From positions 62,001 through 126,000 of the forward strand of contig NZ_NTLB01000007.1 in assembly GCF_002514725.1 (NCBI RefSeq): a stretch of DNA of 64,000 nt, given 5' to 3'. Each line of letters opens with the position of its first letter. Position 1 is the stretch's first letter. The notes beneath the pieces were generated by a model that worked only from the letters and a program-made list of their open reading frames with translations, did no database searches and was not told the DNA's origin. Below are positions 43,439 through 54,252 of the stretch, in pieces. This stretch comes from Mangrovitalea sediminis (lineage in GTDB: Bacteria > Pseudomonadota > Gammaproteobacteria > Pseudomonadales > Oleiphilaceae). Made by a program: the position numbers and the translations under genes.

Positions 43439-43889
43439 CGGCCACCTGCGCAGAGCGGATAAGCTCAGCCATTTCAGCGGGGATACGTGCCGGCCGCTGG
43501 CTGACCAGATCGACACAAACATGGCGGGACAGGGCCCGAACCAGCGTGCGCCCATCTGCCGGTCTGATCAATTGAAAGCGCCGGGCCGAGCGCAAACGAC
43601 CATCAAAACCCACCAGCCAGGTTCCCAGAAGCAGCTTCTCGCCCCGGTTGGCCGGGGCCAGGTAATCGATCTCCGTGCGCGTGATCGCCATGGCACGCCC
43701 AAACGCTTCCTGCCGCGCCCAGGTCATGCCGAGAGATTCGATATGGGCCCAGCTGATATCCTCGAGCCAGCGCACATAAACGACATTGTTGGTATGCCCC
43801 AACCGATCCAGATCCTCATCCCCCACCGTGATCGGCATAATGAAAGGATCCGGCAAATCCCATTCAAGCGTTTCCAGGGGTACGTCCAT
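43419..43889 (-). CDS. Hotdog-fold acyl-CoA thioesterase (YbgC/4-HBT type)
   Basis: The 156-residue protein has the 4-hydroxybenzoyl-CoA thioesterase-type catalytic segment DLDRLGHTNNVVYVRWLED (about residues 22-40), with Asp near the helix start, and a second conserved RTEIDYLAP. It would hydrolyse acyl-CoA thioesters; the preferred acyl chain cannot be read. The start at 43889 follows GGGAGACACTG. It is the first gene of the thioesterase-tapT pair. Confidence 0.88.
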   Translation of the reverse strand: MDVPLETLEWDLPDPFIMPITVGDEDLDRLGHTNNVVYVRWLEDISWAHIESLGMTWARQEAFGRAMAITRTEIDYLAPANRGEKLLLGTWLVGFDGRLRSARRFQLIRPADGRTLVRALSRHVCVDLVSQRPARIPAEMAELIRSAQVADDSALA

Positions 43890-44023
43890 CAGTGTCTCCC
43901 AATACGATAACGACCTGCGAATCAGCCATGACAGCCATCGCACAGGCAACCGAGTACAGGATACCGCGCTAAGGCATGACATCGGACGCCATTCTACGCA
44001 GACACCGCGATCCTGGGTATGCG

Positions 44024-45034
44024 TCAAGAGTCGTCTTGTGATGAACGCTGGGCCCGGCGGGTGGACGCCTGTACCGCATCGACCGCCTCCATTGCCTGTC
44101 GCACCCAGGCACGCAGGGTGGCCTCGTCGATATCCGGATACATACGCGCCACGACATCCAGGAAATCAGCGACCAGGGCTGGATTATCCCGTTCCCGAAT
44201 CAACGCAGCCATTTCGGTTACCTGTTCCTGGGCGCGGCGGCGCAACGGATCCTCGACAGAGAAGCGGGTCAGCAGGGCGTCGATCTTGAGATTGAGGTCG
44301 CCGACCCGGAGTGCCAGATCCTTGTATTTCCGGTCCACGCTGCGCTTGATTCGCCGGAGTTTGTCATTCAAGTCGTGGTCATGTTGCTGGGACGCTGAGG
44401 TTTCTGCCCGCATGGCCATCGACCGGCCGTAGAGTTCGTTGAGGATGAACATGGTATCCCGGTCCAGGCGATGCATGTCGTCCAGCATCTGATCGACGCC
44501 ATGGCGCAATTCCGAATCCATGGTGGTGACCTGGGATTCCAGTTTGCTGACGGCATGCTTGAAACGGATCAGGAACTGCTCGCTCTCCCGCTCCATGAAG
44601 AGGTGCAGCATTTCATCCGGCTGCAAGGCACGATTGCGGCCATCGCTGCGGATGCAATAGTCGCCGGACTGACTGCAATGGGGCTTGTTCGGGCTGCTCG
44701 GGACCTCGATCCGCAACACAGGGTGGCCGGCCAGGTTCTCCGTCACGATCTGGATGGTAATGGGAGGGATGCAGCTCAGGGCCTTGTTCTGGATCTGCAG
44801 GCGAGCACTGTCGCTGACATCGCAACCGATGATATGGCCACGCTGGACACCGTCTGCCCGAGCGCCGTCCTCGACGCCCACCAGCACCGTTCCACCCGTC
44901 AACGAATTGGCGAAGGCTATCAGGATCTTCTGCTTAACCGCACCGAGATTACGCTTGAACTCAACTTCCTGGCCCTCGGGCTGGCTGAGCAGAAGACGCG
45001 TGCGGCGGCTCAAACGCTGGTATTCACGTCGCAT
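44024..45034 (-). CDS. AlbA_2 (Schlafen-type) ATP-binding domain protein with coiled coil
   Basis: The 336-residue protein has an N-terminal AlbA_2 domain (EGQEVEFKRNLGAVKQKILI, ANSLTGGTVLVGVEDGA, about residues 20-140). A long helical coiled-coil region follows (about 150-300, rich in heptads such as VSKLESQVTTMDSELRHGVD). AlbA_2/SLFN-like domains bind nucleic acid or ATP and occur in transcriptional regulators and some defence proteins. No other defence gene is adjacent, so the role is open. It stands alone. Confidence 0.75.
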   Translation of the reverse strand: MRREYQRLSRRTRLLLSQPEGQEVEFKRNLGAVKQKILIAFANSLTGGTVLVGVEDGARADGVQRGHIIGCDVSDSARLQIQNKALSCIPPITIQIVTENLAGHPVLRIEVPSSPNKPHCSQSGDYCIRSDGRNRALQPDEMLHLFMERESEQFLIRFKHAVSKLESQVTTMDSELRHGVDQMLDDMHRLDRDTMFILNELYGRSMAMRAETSASQQHDHDLNDKLRRIKRSVDRKYKDLALRVGDLNLKIDALLTRFSVEDPLRRRAQEQVTEMAALIRERDNPALVADFLDVVARMYPDIDEATLRAWVRQAMEAVDAVQASTRRAQRSSQDDS

Positions 45035-47254
<2,220 letters not shown>

Positions 47255-47277
47255 ATCCGAATTCTGGAGGTCCCTTG

Positions 47278-47742
47278 ATGACACGACCGCGCTTTCTCCC
47301 CCATCCCCTGCTGGCGCTGAACGAGCGTCTCGAAGGATGGATTCAGTGGCAGGGCTCCAGGCAGTTCTTTGCTGTGGATCTGGATGCCTGTGCGACGGAC
47401 ACCTGGTTCCTGGATCGCCCTATGCCGCTGTCCGGCTACGCCCGAATTGGTGAGGACAGCGAGTCCTGGCCGGTCGACGGAGACCTGACACTGCATATCG
47501 ACGGTCCCGAATACCGGCTCAGGGTTCATCACGAGAGTGGCATCCTTGAATGCCATGGGCGCAAAACCTATCGGCTGGGCGCCCTTCGCTACACGCTGAC
47601 GACCTGCCCGCTGAGTGTCGACCGGGACGGACAACGGGTTGGCGGCGCCGAGCTGGCATGGCGGGCCCCACTCTGGCGCTTTCCATTGGACTGCCTATCG
47701 CTGCGCTGGCGCTCCGACACCAAGAACGAGACAACCTCATGA
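47278..47742 (+). CDS. Uncharacterised protein of the GMC operon (154 residues)
   Basis: I do not recognise a named family. The predicted product is beta-rich and has repeated short strands (LTLHIDGPEYRLRVHHESG, RKTYRLGALRYTLTTCPLSV). It has no signal peptide and no membrane segment. The ATG at 47278 follows TGGAGG at seven bases and is preferred over the longer frame, which overlaps the GMC gene. Its stop overlaps the next gene (ATGA). The position between GMC oxidase and a lipocalin-like protein suggests a partner role, which is inference. Confidence 0.65.
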   Translation: MTRPRFLPHPLLALNERLEGWIQWQGSRQFFAVDLDACATDTWFLDRPMPLSGYARIGEDSESWPVDGDLTLHIDGPEYRLRVHHESGILECHGRKTYRLGALRYTLTTCPLSVDRDGQRVGGAELAWRAPLWRFPLDCLSLRWRSDTKNETTS

Positions 47743-48737
47743 ACCGATCTCAACGCTGGTGGGGGTGCCGTTACGATGACACCCAGAGCCAGGGCCACTA
47801 TGAAAGTTTCTTCCTGCGGGCAAACGATCCTCTAGCCGCACGCGCTGTCTGGCTCCGGTACACCCTATTTCGCCCCAGGGGTGTTGGCCAGACGACGATC
47901 GCCGAACTCTGGGCCATGGTTTTCCTGCCAGGGAAGCCGGTGATCGCCCTAAGGGAATCCTGGCCGCTGAGCGACTGTCGCTTCTCGCCGGCTACCGTGG
48001 ATGTGGGGCTGCCCCAGGCCGCGCTGACCGATCACTCGGCGGCGGGCCGTCTCGGCTCCCTCGCCTGGGACCTGTCCTGGCAACCGCGCGACGACAGCCT
48101 TCTGCTCCTGCCGGAGCACTTCTACGGCGGAAGTTTTCCAAAAGCGAAGAGCCTGGTCCTGCAACCGGGCATCCGCGTCGACGGGACTCTCAGTCTGGAC
48201 GGCGACAGCCTGACACTTGCCCAGTGGCCCGGTAGCCTCAACCACAACTGGGGCAGCCGGCATACGGACGCCTACGCCTGGGGCCAAATTGCAGCCTTCG
48301 ACAACGATCCACAGGCGTTTCTGGAATGTGCCACGGCCAGAGTTGCCATCGGTCCCTTCCTCAGCCCGGCCATGACCCTGATGGTCCTTCGCTCCGGAAC
48401 ACGCGCCTGGACCTTCAATAGCCTCAGCACCGCTTTTCGCGCCAAGGCCCGCTATCAACCCTTCACCTGGGAGTGGGAGACCGGCGATCGCCAGACGCGC
48501 ATTCACGCGCGCTTTACCGGCCAAGAGGCGGATTTTGCCGCCTTGCGTTATGGCAATCCGCCCGGCGGCGACAAGTTCTGCCTGAACAGCAAGGTGGCGC
48601 GTTGCGAGGTGGACATTCGGGAGCGGGGACAACCCACGCGGCGCCTGTTGAGCGAGCACGGCGGCGCTTTTGAGATTCTGACAGACCGATTGCCGCACGG
48701 CATGACACCGGCCAACTCGCCGGTGAACCCGCGCTAA
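47739..48737 (+). CDS. Uncharacterised CrtC/AttH-like (lipocalin-like) protein
   Basis: The 332-residue protein is beta-rich and carries the segment SLNHNWGSRHTDAYAWGQIA, which resembles the HNWG...W signature of the hydroxyneurosporene hydratase (CrtC)/AttH/tocopherol-cyclase type lipocalin-like fold. I assign the fold only tentatively and know of no function. It starts on an ATG overlapping the previous stop, so the three genes are coupled. The long frame upstream of 47739 is not used. Confidence 0.55.
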   Translation: MNRSQRWWGCRYDDTQSQGHYESFFLRANDPLAARAVWLRYTLFRPRGVGQTTIAELWAMVFLPGKPVIALRESWPLSDCRFSPATVDVGLPQAALTDHSAAGRLGSLAWDLSWQPRDDSLLLLPEHFYGGSFPKAKSLVLQPGIRVDGTLSLDGDSLTLAQWPGSLNHNWGSRHTDAYAWGQIAAFDNDPQAFLECATARVAIGPFLSPAMTLMVLRSGTRAWTFNSLSTAFRAKARYQPFTWEWETGDRQTRIHARFTGQEADFAALRYGNPPGGDKFCLNSKVARCEVDIRERGQPTRRLLSEHGGAFEILTDRLPHGMTPANSPVNPR

Positions 48738-48907
48738 CAATTCTTTACATGCCCGGAAACCACTTTTGCGTCAAGGCATTGTCTAACTTGCAGCCATAGA
48801 GCCAGATCAAGAAACGAGGTAATAGCCCGGCACTGGCCTTGCGCCTGTCCGTGTCCTCGCTTAAGCTTCCGTTCGTTTTTTGATCACTTCGTTCATTTTC
48901 CGATCAG

Positions 48908-49099
48908 GTGAGTACGGATCCCATGTTGATGGCAGTATCTCCGATGTTTACCGTGGCCGCGCTTATCGTGCTGGCGGGCATATGCCTGAGCGCCAAGACC
49001 TATTTCGACTATCGCCTGGAACGGCTGCACGCCAGCCGGGCCGCACTGGAAGAGGCGATGGGCGACGAGCCTTACACGATTGAGATCATCGAAGCCTGA
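48908..49099 (+). CDS. Small single-span membrane protein
   Basis: A GTG at 48908, or an ATG at 48923 (58 residues), opens a frame encoding one hydrophobic helix (MFTVAALIVLAGICLSAKTY) followed by a charged helix (DYRLERLHASRAALEEAMGD). The last residues are acidic. AGGTGA overlaps the GTG, so the ATG at 48923 is the more likely start. The amphipathic composition and the coupling of a membrane anchor with a charged helix support a real small protein, but no family is recognised. Confidence 0.5.
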   Translation: MSTDPMLMAVSPMFTVAALIVLAGICLSAKTYFDYRLERLHASRAALEEAMGDEPYTIEIIEA

Positions 49100-49114
49100 G
49101 CGCTGAGACCGCGT

Positions 49115-49669
49115 TTAACGGAATTGCAGCGCCTGGGAGCCAGCCGCAACGGTATCGCGCTCCCACATCAGCGTCTTGAGAAAGGTTTGCTGAATCAGCC
49201 AGGCATCGGCACTGGCCCGGTGACGGCGAAGTTGCAGTTCGGACTGCACTTCCTCGCGGGCACGCAGCCAATTACGCAGTTGGCTTTCCGACATCAGCAC
49301 CTGCAGGGCTTCCAGGCGAAAGCTGGGTTGCACGTCGGCGCTGTCGTAAAGACGCCCAATCCAGGAAAGATCCTGCCCCCAGGCATCCGAATAAACCACC
49401 TGCCCCCGCAGGATCTTATTCAGCCAAGCAGCAACATCGGCCGCTGAACGACCGTGCTTTTCGAGGGTTGTCCGGTCAATCTGATGCAAACCGGCCGCCT
49501 CCTCGTCCCAGTGCGTCCAATCCGGCTCCGGGCGCACCAGCGCGCAACCCCGCTCGCCATTCGGCAGCACGTAACCGACTTCCACCGGATAGCTGCCTTG
49601 ACCGAATCCTGACGCTTCGATATCCAGGACGGGGGGAATATCGATAGAGCGGGCCTGTTCCGCGCGCAT
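49115..49669 (-). CDS. DnaQ-like 3'-5' exonuclease family protein
   Basis: The 184-residue protein begins with the Exo I motif LDIEASGFGQGSY (Asp and Glu as metal ligands) and has further conserved acidic and His positions (EAAGLHQIDRTTLEKHG, and HRASADAW near the end, the Exo III His-x4-Asp type). The core is of the RNase T/DnaQ fold. It could act on DNA or RNA ends. It converges with the small membrane protein gene and lies 16 bases from it. Confidence 0.82.
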   Translation of the reverse strand: MRAEQARSIDIPPVLDIEASGFGQGSYPVEVGYVLPNGERGCALVRPEPDWTHWDEEAAGLHQIDRTTLEKHGRSAADVAAWLNKILRGQVVYSDAWGQDLSWIGRLYDSADVQPSFRLEALQVLMSESQLRNWLRAREEVQSELQLRRHRASADAWLIQQTFLKTLMWERDTVAAGSQALQFR

Positions 49670-49767
49670 GGGCTTATCCTATTGCCTTGAGCCCGCATCT
49701 CCGACGCTGATGATGGTCGCTGGACTCCGGCATTGTTGGCGGGCACGTTTTTTATTGGGCCGAAGTG

Positions 49768-50595
49768 TTACTCATTATAGCCACCCTCCGCCGGATCGCC
49801 TGTCGCGGGCGCCGCCTTTTTCTCATCCGCCAGCAGGAAACGTTCGCACAGCGCAGCGAACACCTCCGGCTTTTCCGCATGCAGCCAATGCCCGGTGCCC
49901 GGAATGATCCGGACTTCCGCCCGCGGAAACAACCGCGCCACCTGATCCCGGTAACGCGCCTGGATATAATTCGAATTCCCCCCCTTGATGAACAGTACCG
50001 GCCCCTCGAAAGGACCGCTAGCCTGCTGACCGGCTGTCACCTGCTGGTAACAGCGCCGGATCACCGGCAGGTTCATGCGCCAGGCAAAACCACCCCCCTC
50101 ACGGCGCACAAGATTCTTGAGCAGAAACTGCCGGACCGCGACTTCAGGCACATAGTCAGCCAGGATCCGGTCCCCTTCGGTACGGGAGTGCAGACTGGCT
50201 GGGTCCACCGCCGCCAGGCCCGCCAGGATTTCGTCATGATGCGGCGGATAGGACACTGGTGCTATATCGGCCACAATCAGCTTGTCGACACGATCAGGCG
50301 CGCTCAGCGCTACCTGCATCGCGGTTTTGCCGCCCATGGAGTGTCCTAGCAACGATACGCGTTCCAGGCCGTGACGCGACATATAGGCCAGCACATCGTT
50401 CGCCATATCCGGATATGACATGGAACTGGCGTGCGGAGAACGCCCGTGATTACGCAGGTCGAGCGCATGGATCTGAAAATGGGAGGACAGGCGGTGGGCG
50501 ACACCGTTGAGGTTATCGAGCGACCCGAACAAGCCATGCAGCAGGATCAATGGTGGCCCGTCACCGCTCACCCGATGATACAACTCCAAAGTCAT
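49768..50595 (-). CDS. ybfF: Alpha/beta-hydrolase esterase (YbfF-like)
   Basis: The 275-residue protein has the alpha/beta-hydrolase layout: oxyanion region LILLHGLFGSLDNLNG, nucleophile elbow LLGHSMGGKTAMQ (Ser near residue 95), and a late His in PGTGHWLHAEKPEVF. E. coli YbfF is 254 residues and hydrolyses acyl esters. The tail beyond the fold is extended (KKAAPATGDPAEGGY). It lies 17 bases downstream of the DUF1722 gene in the same direction. Confidence 0.9.
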   Translation of the reverse strand: MTLELYHRVSGDGPPLILLHGLFGSLDNLNGVAHRLSSHFQIHALDLRNHGRSPHASSMSYPDMANDVLAYMSRHGLERVSLLGHSMGGKTAMQVALSAPDRVDKLIVADIAPVSYPPHHDEILAGLAAVDPASLHSRTEGDRILADYVPEVAVRQFLLKNLVRREGGGFAWRMNLPVIRRCYQQVTAGQQASGPFEGPVLFIKGGNSNYIQARYRDQVARLFPRAEVRIIPGTGHWLHAEKPEVFAALCERFLLADEKKAAPATGDPAEGGYNE

Positions 50596-50612
50596 CGACA
50601 GGAAATCTCCAG

Positions 50613-51290
50613 TTATACCCAGACCATCAGCTCACCCAACGCGGTGGAGTTCAGCAGATAGCTGACATTGTGCGCGGCCGCGAGCCGCTGAATTTCGGAC
50701 AACAGTTCACGCAGGCTGTCGATTTGCGGGTTGACCGAGGAAAAATTCGAGACGTAACCCCACATGTGCTGCACCGCATTGCGCACGGCACCCGGCGTCG
50801 GTGCCACGTGGGAAACGTTGACCATCTCCTGCCAGAGCCTGTCATAAGGGATCGCCCGGGCCGCGATACGCTGCCCGAACCGCAGGTAGGCCTGATGATT
50901 GCGGGCCAGCACCGTGTATTTATAGCTGGCCCAGAGTTCGTGATCGTTACGCGGCAGCCGGATACGTCCTGGCCGGCCATTGCGCGCCCGCTCGCCAACA
51001 CGAGCCACCTGCTCCTCGAGCGGAGTCGCCCCCTGTGTCGGCCAGATGACCGACTCGGCAGTCAGCGCCAGGGGTTCGGGGGTCGCCTGTCCGCGCAGTC
51101 GCATTTCCATGATCAGTTGGTTAAGACGCAGAACCAGGGCATCCTCATGCCCTTGCCAGCATTCCGGCAGGCGCTGCCGGCCATCGCCCCCGGTGCTGGA
51201 CAGCCCCATCAACAGGCGCATCTGCGCGGATAACCAGTCATCGTCGAGAAAGCCGGGATCCAGATCGAAAATTTCAGTCGCGCGCGACAA
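50613..51290 (-). CDS. DUF1722-family (YbgA-like) protein
   Basis: The 225-residue protein has the DUF1722 core (WASYKYTVLARNHQAYLRFG and GAVRNAVQHMWGYVSN, about residues 110-190). DUF1722 occurs in YbgA and in 2-thiouracil desulfurase-like proteins; here no DUF523 domain is fused. The start is a TTG at 51290 (MSRATEIFD) behind AGGAG at seven bases. It may form an operon with ybfF. Confidence 0.7.
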   Translation of the reverse strand: MSRATEIFDLDPGFLDDDWLSAQMRLLMGLSSTGGDGRQRLPECWQGHEDALVLRLNQLIMEMRLRGQATPEPLALTAESVIWPTQGATPLEEQVARVGERARNGRPGRIRLPRNDHELWASYKYTVLARNHQAYLRFGQRIAARAIPYDRLWQEMVNVSHVAPTPGAVRNAVQHMWGYVSNFSSVNPQIDSLRELLSEIQRLAAAHNVSYLLNSTALGELMVWV

Positions 51291-51540
51291 CGATAGACTC
51301 CTGTATTAAACCTCGGGCGCGACCGGAATCCTGTTCGCCGGAACGCCTCCAGCTCACCGGTAGCTGTTAAGACCCTATGCGGCGAGACAGCCTATCCTAC
51401 CGAACATTACGGCACCGTGAACATGATCCCAGCAATTTTATCCCTGCCCGGGCGCTGTATGGTCCCGGCGTCTGCTGTTTTTGTCTCACGGCATTTTGGG
51501 CTACGCTTCAGTAACTTTTCGTCATAGCTAATCGGAACGA

Positions 51541-51990
51541 ATGGATATGCACAGTGCCCAGAACGCACAGGCGCATGAGCGCCGACGCTTCAGACGCTTT
51601 CCGGCCGCCGAACTCAGCGTCCAGGTCAAGACGCGCCGCGGCCTTTTCGGCAAATGGGAAACCGTCAATCCGGAGGACTTTACCCGCACGGGTCTGGCGT
51701 TCGAATCCACCGGCATGGAACTGGAGAAAGGCGATGTGGTGGAAGTACGGGCAACGCTATTGCTGGATATGGGAGACCTGAAAGTCGACCGCCTCGTTGC
51801 CGTTGTGCGCAACCTACATCGTCACGGCATCGCCCGGCGTTATGGACTCGAATTCGATTACAGCGCATCGCGCCATATGAAGGCCTTAACAACCCAGGCT
51901 CAACTGGGACGTATCGAAGGCATTCTGGATCGCAGCGAGAAACTGCGTCGCCGCCTGCATGTCCAGCAGGACGAACAGGAAGCGCGCTAG
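51541..51990 (+). CDS. PilZ-domain cyclic di-GMP-binding protein
   Basis: The 149-residue protein opens with the PilZ signature ERRRFRRFPAAELSVQV (RRxxR-type arginines for c-di-GMP binding) and keeps FTRTGLAFES, where the second D/NxSxxG-type motif is expected but altered. A helical C-terminus follows. It would bind c-di-GMP and act on motility, export or polysaccharide. A diguanylate cyclase ends at the right edge of the window but is 12 kb away. Confidence 0.85.
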   Translation: MDMHSAQNAQAHERRRFRRFPAAELSVQVKTRRGLFGKWETVNPEDFTRTGLAFESTGMELEKGDVVEVRATLLLDMGDLKVDRLVAVVRNLHRHGIARRYGLEFDYSASRHMKALTTQAQLGRIEGILDRSEKLRRRLHVQQDEQEAR

Positions 51991-52011
51991 GTCCGCGAAA
52001 GAAGGGAATAC

Positions 52012-52044
52012 CTGCCGCCGGAAGTTTATCGCCCCCGACGGCAG
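52012..52044 (-). terminator. Hairpin between the PilZ gene and the small gene
   Basis: On the minus strand CTGCCGTCGG pairs with CCGGCGGCAG (one G-U pair, loop about 13 bases), then GTATTCCCTTCTTT follows. It is eight bases after the small gene's stop and is best read as its weak terminator. It could also end the PilZ transcript. Confidence 0.5.
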
Positions 52045-52051
52045 TCAGGAT

Positions 52052-52144
52052 TCAGCCGAAGTAGATAGCGCTCAAGTACTCAGCCAGAGCCTGGCAGTTT
52101 TGACGTTCCATTTCGCACTGGGGCACAAAAATTTCCATATCCAT
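52052..52144 (-). CDS. Candidate 30-residue small protein
   Basis: An ATG at 52144 with GAGG seven bases before it (GTGAGGTTTGTC) opens a 30-codon frame ending in TGA. The product starts MDMEIFVPQC and ends YLSAIYFG, with two Cys (in FVPQC and QNC) and several acidic residues. A hairpin follows the stop. The neighbouring AraC gene is divergent. Small proteins of this kind are missed by length-limited gene calling. Nothing is known of its role; a RiPP precursor, a regulatory peptide or chance are all possible. Confidence 0.42.
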   Translation of the reverse strand: MDMEIFVPQCEMERQNCQALAEYLSAIYFG

Positions 52145-52402
52145 GACAAACCTCACTTAAGACCTATGGTCGATGACAGGGTCACTGCATCCATTCCGCT
52201 CAGACTGACACCGTCGGATGACAGTTCGGCGGCAGTGCAATGACAGAGCAACGCCGGCCACAACAGTGGACGGTGAGGGCAACGTTCGGTACCTGCTGCA
52301 CCGTATTGACAGGATAGGCTTCGGCTGGCGAACCCGCTTGACTCGCTGTCCCAACTGTTTGACATTGTGTAACAACCCGAGACTGCAAAAAGGTGGCTGT
52401 CG

Positions 52403-53449
52403 ATGACCCGGTCCACACCGGAAAGCCTTGTTGTTCCTTGCGTCAGCGCTTCGGGCACCCTGACCCTGGCCAACCGTCTGTTAAACCATTACGGCGCCCG
52501 CCAGGCCGATATCGAAGCGGTACTCGGAACGACGCTCACCGCTCTTCAGGACCCTGACTGTCGCCTGCCGGCGGAGCGGCACTATGCGCTGTGGCATTTC
52601 GCGCTGACGGCCAGTGATGATCCCGCGCTGGGCCTGCACCTGGGACAAATCGTCGAACCCGACCGCATGGGTCTCGTCGGCCATATCCTGTTCAACAGCG
52701 ATACGCTGGGCCATGCATTGCGCGAGTATACCCGCCTGCACAGACTGGTTAACGAGGCCGTGGATATCCGCCTGGAAACCGTTGGGGAAAGCGCGGTTCT
52801 CACTTGGGGCTGCGACCTGGAGGACGATTACTGCATCGCAGACATGGAGCGCACAGTCTCCTCAGCCGTCGCCAGGGCCAGGCACTTCATCCACCCCCGG
52901 CTGCACATCGAAAGCCTCGCCTTTGCCCACCCTGAACCGGCCTACCGTGAGGAGTACGATAAAATCTTCGCATGTCCCCTCACCTTCGGTGCCGAGGAAA
53001 CACGACTCACCTTCGCCAGCCGCTATCTTGATTGGCGCCTCCCCCAGCGCAACCCTTACCTGTACCGGGCCTTGTTGGATCAGGTCAATGGCCTGCTCGC
53101 TCGCCTCCAGTCACGTAAGGCATTCAGCCGCCGGGTACGACGCCTGATTGCACGCCAGCTTAGCAGCGAGCAGCTGGACGCGGACCATATCGCACGCCAG
53201 CTGCATATGAGCCGGCAGACGCTCTACCGCAAACTGAAACAGGAGGGGGAGGGTTTTCAGGGCTTGGTCGAATCGGTTCGACAGCAACGGGCACTGCGAC
53301 ATGTATCCGAGGACCGCTACGCCCTCAGTGAAATCGCCTTTCTGCTCGGTTTTTCCGAGCTCAGCGCCTTCAGCCGGGCATTCAAGCGATGGACCGGCGA
53401 ATCGCCCGGGCAGTACCGGGAACGACACCGACAAAACAGTGCCAGCTGA
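52403..53449 (+). CDS. AraC-family regulator with AraC_binding_2-type domain
   Basis: The 348-residue protein has the same layout as the AraC regulator at 33695-34738. It has an N-terminal domain with HYALWHFALTASDDPALGLH and RYLDWRLPQRNPYL, and the C-terminal HTH pair (SSEQLDADHIARQLHMSRQT, ALSEIAFLLGFSELSAFSRAF). Homologues regulate, for example, oleate, amine or lipid genes; the target is unknown. It is divergent from the 30-codon small gene and preceded by AGGTGG. Confidence 0.88.
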   Translation: MTRSTPESLVVPCVSASGTLTLANRLLNHYGARQADIEAVLGTTLTALQDPDCRLPAERHYALWHFALTASDDPALGLHLGQIVEPDRMGLVGHILFNSDTLGHALREYTRLHRLVNEAVDIRLETVGESAVLTWGCDLEDDYCIADMERTVSSAVARARHFIHPRLHIESLAFAHPEPAYREEYDKIFACPLTFGAEETRLTFASRYLDWRLPQRNPYLYRALLDQVNGLLARLQSRKAFSRRVRRLIARQLSSEQLDADHIARQLHMSRQTLYRKLKQEGEGFQGLVESVRQQRALRHVSEDRYALSEIAFLLGFSELSAFSRAFKRWTGESPGQYRERHRQNSAS

Positions 53450-53450
53450 C

Positions 53451-54236
53451 TCAGTCGCCCTCAGCGGCCAGAATCAGCCGATTCACCATCATCTGCAGGC
53501 GCGCCCGCAAGCGTCGAGCCTCGCCGTCGATGCGCTCCCCGGCGTCAGCCGCCTCAAGATCTTCCTGACCGACAGCCAGCTCGCACAGTTCGAAAGATAG
53601 CCACAGCCGTTTCACCCTCGGTTGCAGCAACCAGGGAATGCTGAGGGTTCTGGAACGTTGCAGGGCAGAAAACAGGTGGCCAGGCATCCAGCGGAACAAT
53701 CCCAGTAACGCGGGATCGACCGGCAGGGGCCGCCCGAGCTGCCCGGCACCGTGATGCGCCACCAGCAACACCGGCACCCCTGCGCGAACCGCCACCTCGA
53801 CAAATCGCGGACTCAGGAACGGCTGGACATCGACACCATTACCGACGTTGCACAACTCGCCCTCCGGCATGATGCAGCAGTCTGTAAAGCTCCCATCGGC
53901 CAGTAATTCAACCGCCTTGTCGACCGACACGGCAGCACCCACCTGGGTCAGCCACTGTATCAGGCGCCGGTACACCGGTATCTTATAAAAGCCCCGCCAG
54001 GTGATGCCAAAGGGACGTCGTTCCTCACCGCCAGCCTGCAACGCCTGATCGGCGACAGCCAGCAGAACCGGTACCGGTCCCAGCATCGGGCCATGATTGA
54101 GGATGATCAACAGTTGCGGGTGCTGACGAAATACCTGCTGAAGCGGAGGTTGCTCGTCGACCACGGTCACGTCCCGAACCAGCCAGGGCCGGAGCCGGTC
54201 GATCCAGACGCGATAGTCACTCAAACTACGGGGCAT
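53451..54236 (-). CDS. PlsC-like acyltransferase family protein with altered motif I
   Basis: The 261-residue protein has the acyltransferase fold with the segment LLIILNHGPMLGPVPVLLA where the NHxxxxD catalytic motif is expected. Here the Asp position is Gly, so activity is uncertain. The conserved PEGELCNVG (motif III-like EG) remains, with ITWRGFYKIPVYRRLI between them. It could be an inactive or diverged acylglycerophosphate acyltransferase. It overlaps nothing but lies only 16 bases from the methyltransferase gene upstream, in the same operon, and ends two bases after the AraC stop on the other strand. Confidence 0.7.
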   Translation of the reverse strand: MPRSLSDYRVWIDRLRPWLVRDVTVVDEQPPLQQVFRQHPQLLIILNHGPMLGPVPVLLAVADQALQAGGEERRPFGITWRGFYKIPVYRRLIQWLTQVGAAVSVDKAVELLADGSFTDCCIMPEGELCNVGNGVDVQPFLSPRFVEVAVRAGVPVLLVAHHGAGQLGRPLPVDPALLGLFRWMPGHLFSALQRSRTLSIPWLLQPRVKRLWLSFELCELAVGQEDLEAADAGERIDGEARRLRARLQMMVNRLILAAEGD

Positions 54237-54252
54237 GAAATATTCCTGGGGA

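Larger units (their letters stand above)
51991..52402. other. 412-base region between the PilZ and AraC genes with a small gene
   Basis: Besides the minus-strand small gene at 52052-52144 and its hairpin, the part 52145-52402 is a divergent regulatory region that must hold the promoter of the AraC gene and possibly of the small gene. Longer frames in it lack coding character. Confidence 0.6.
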
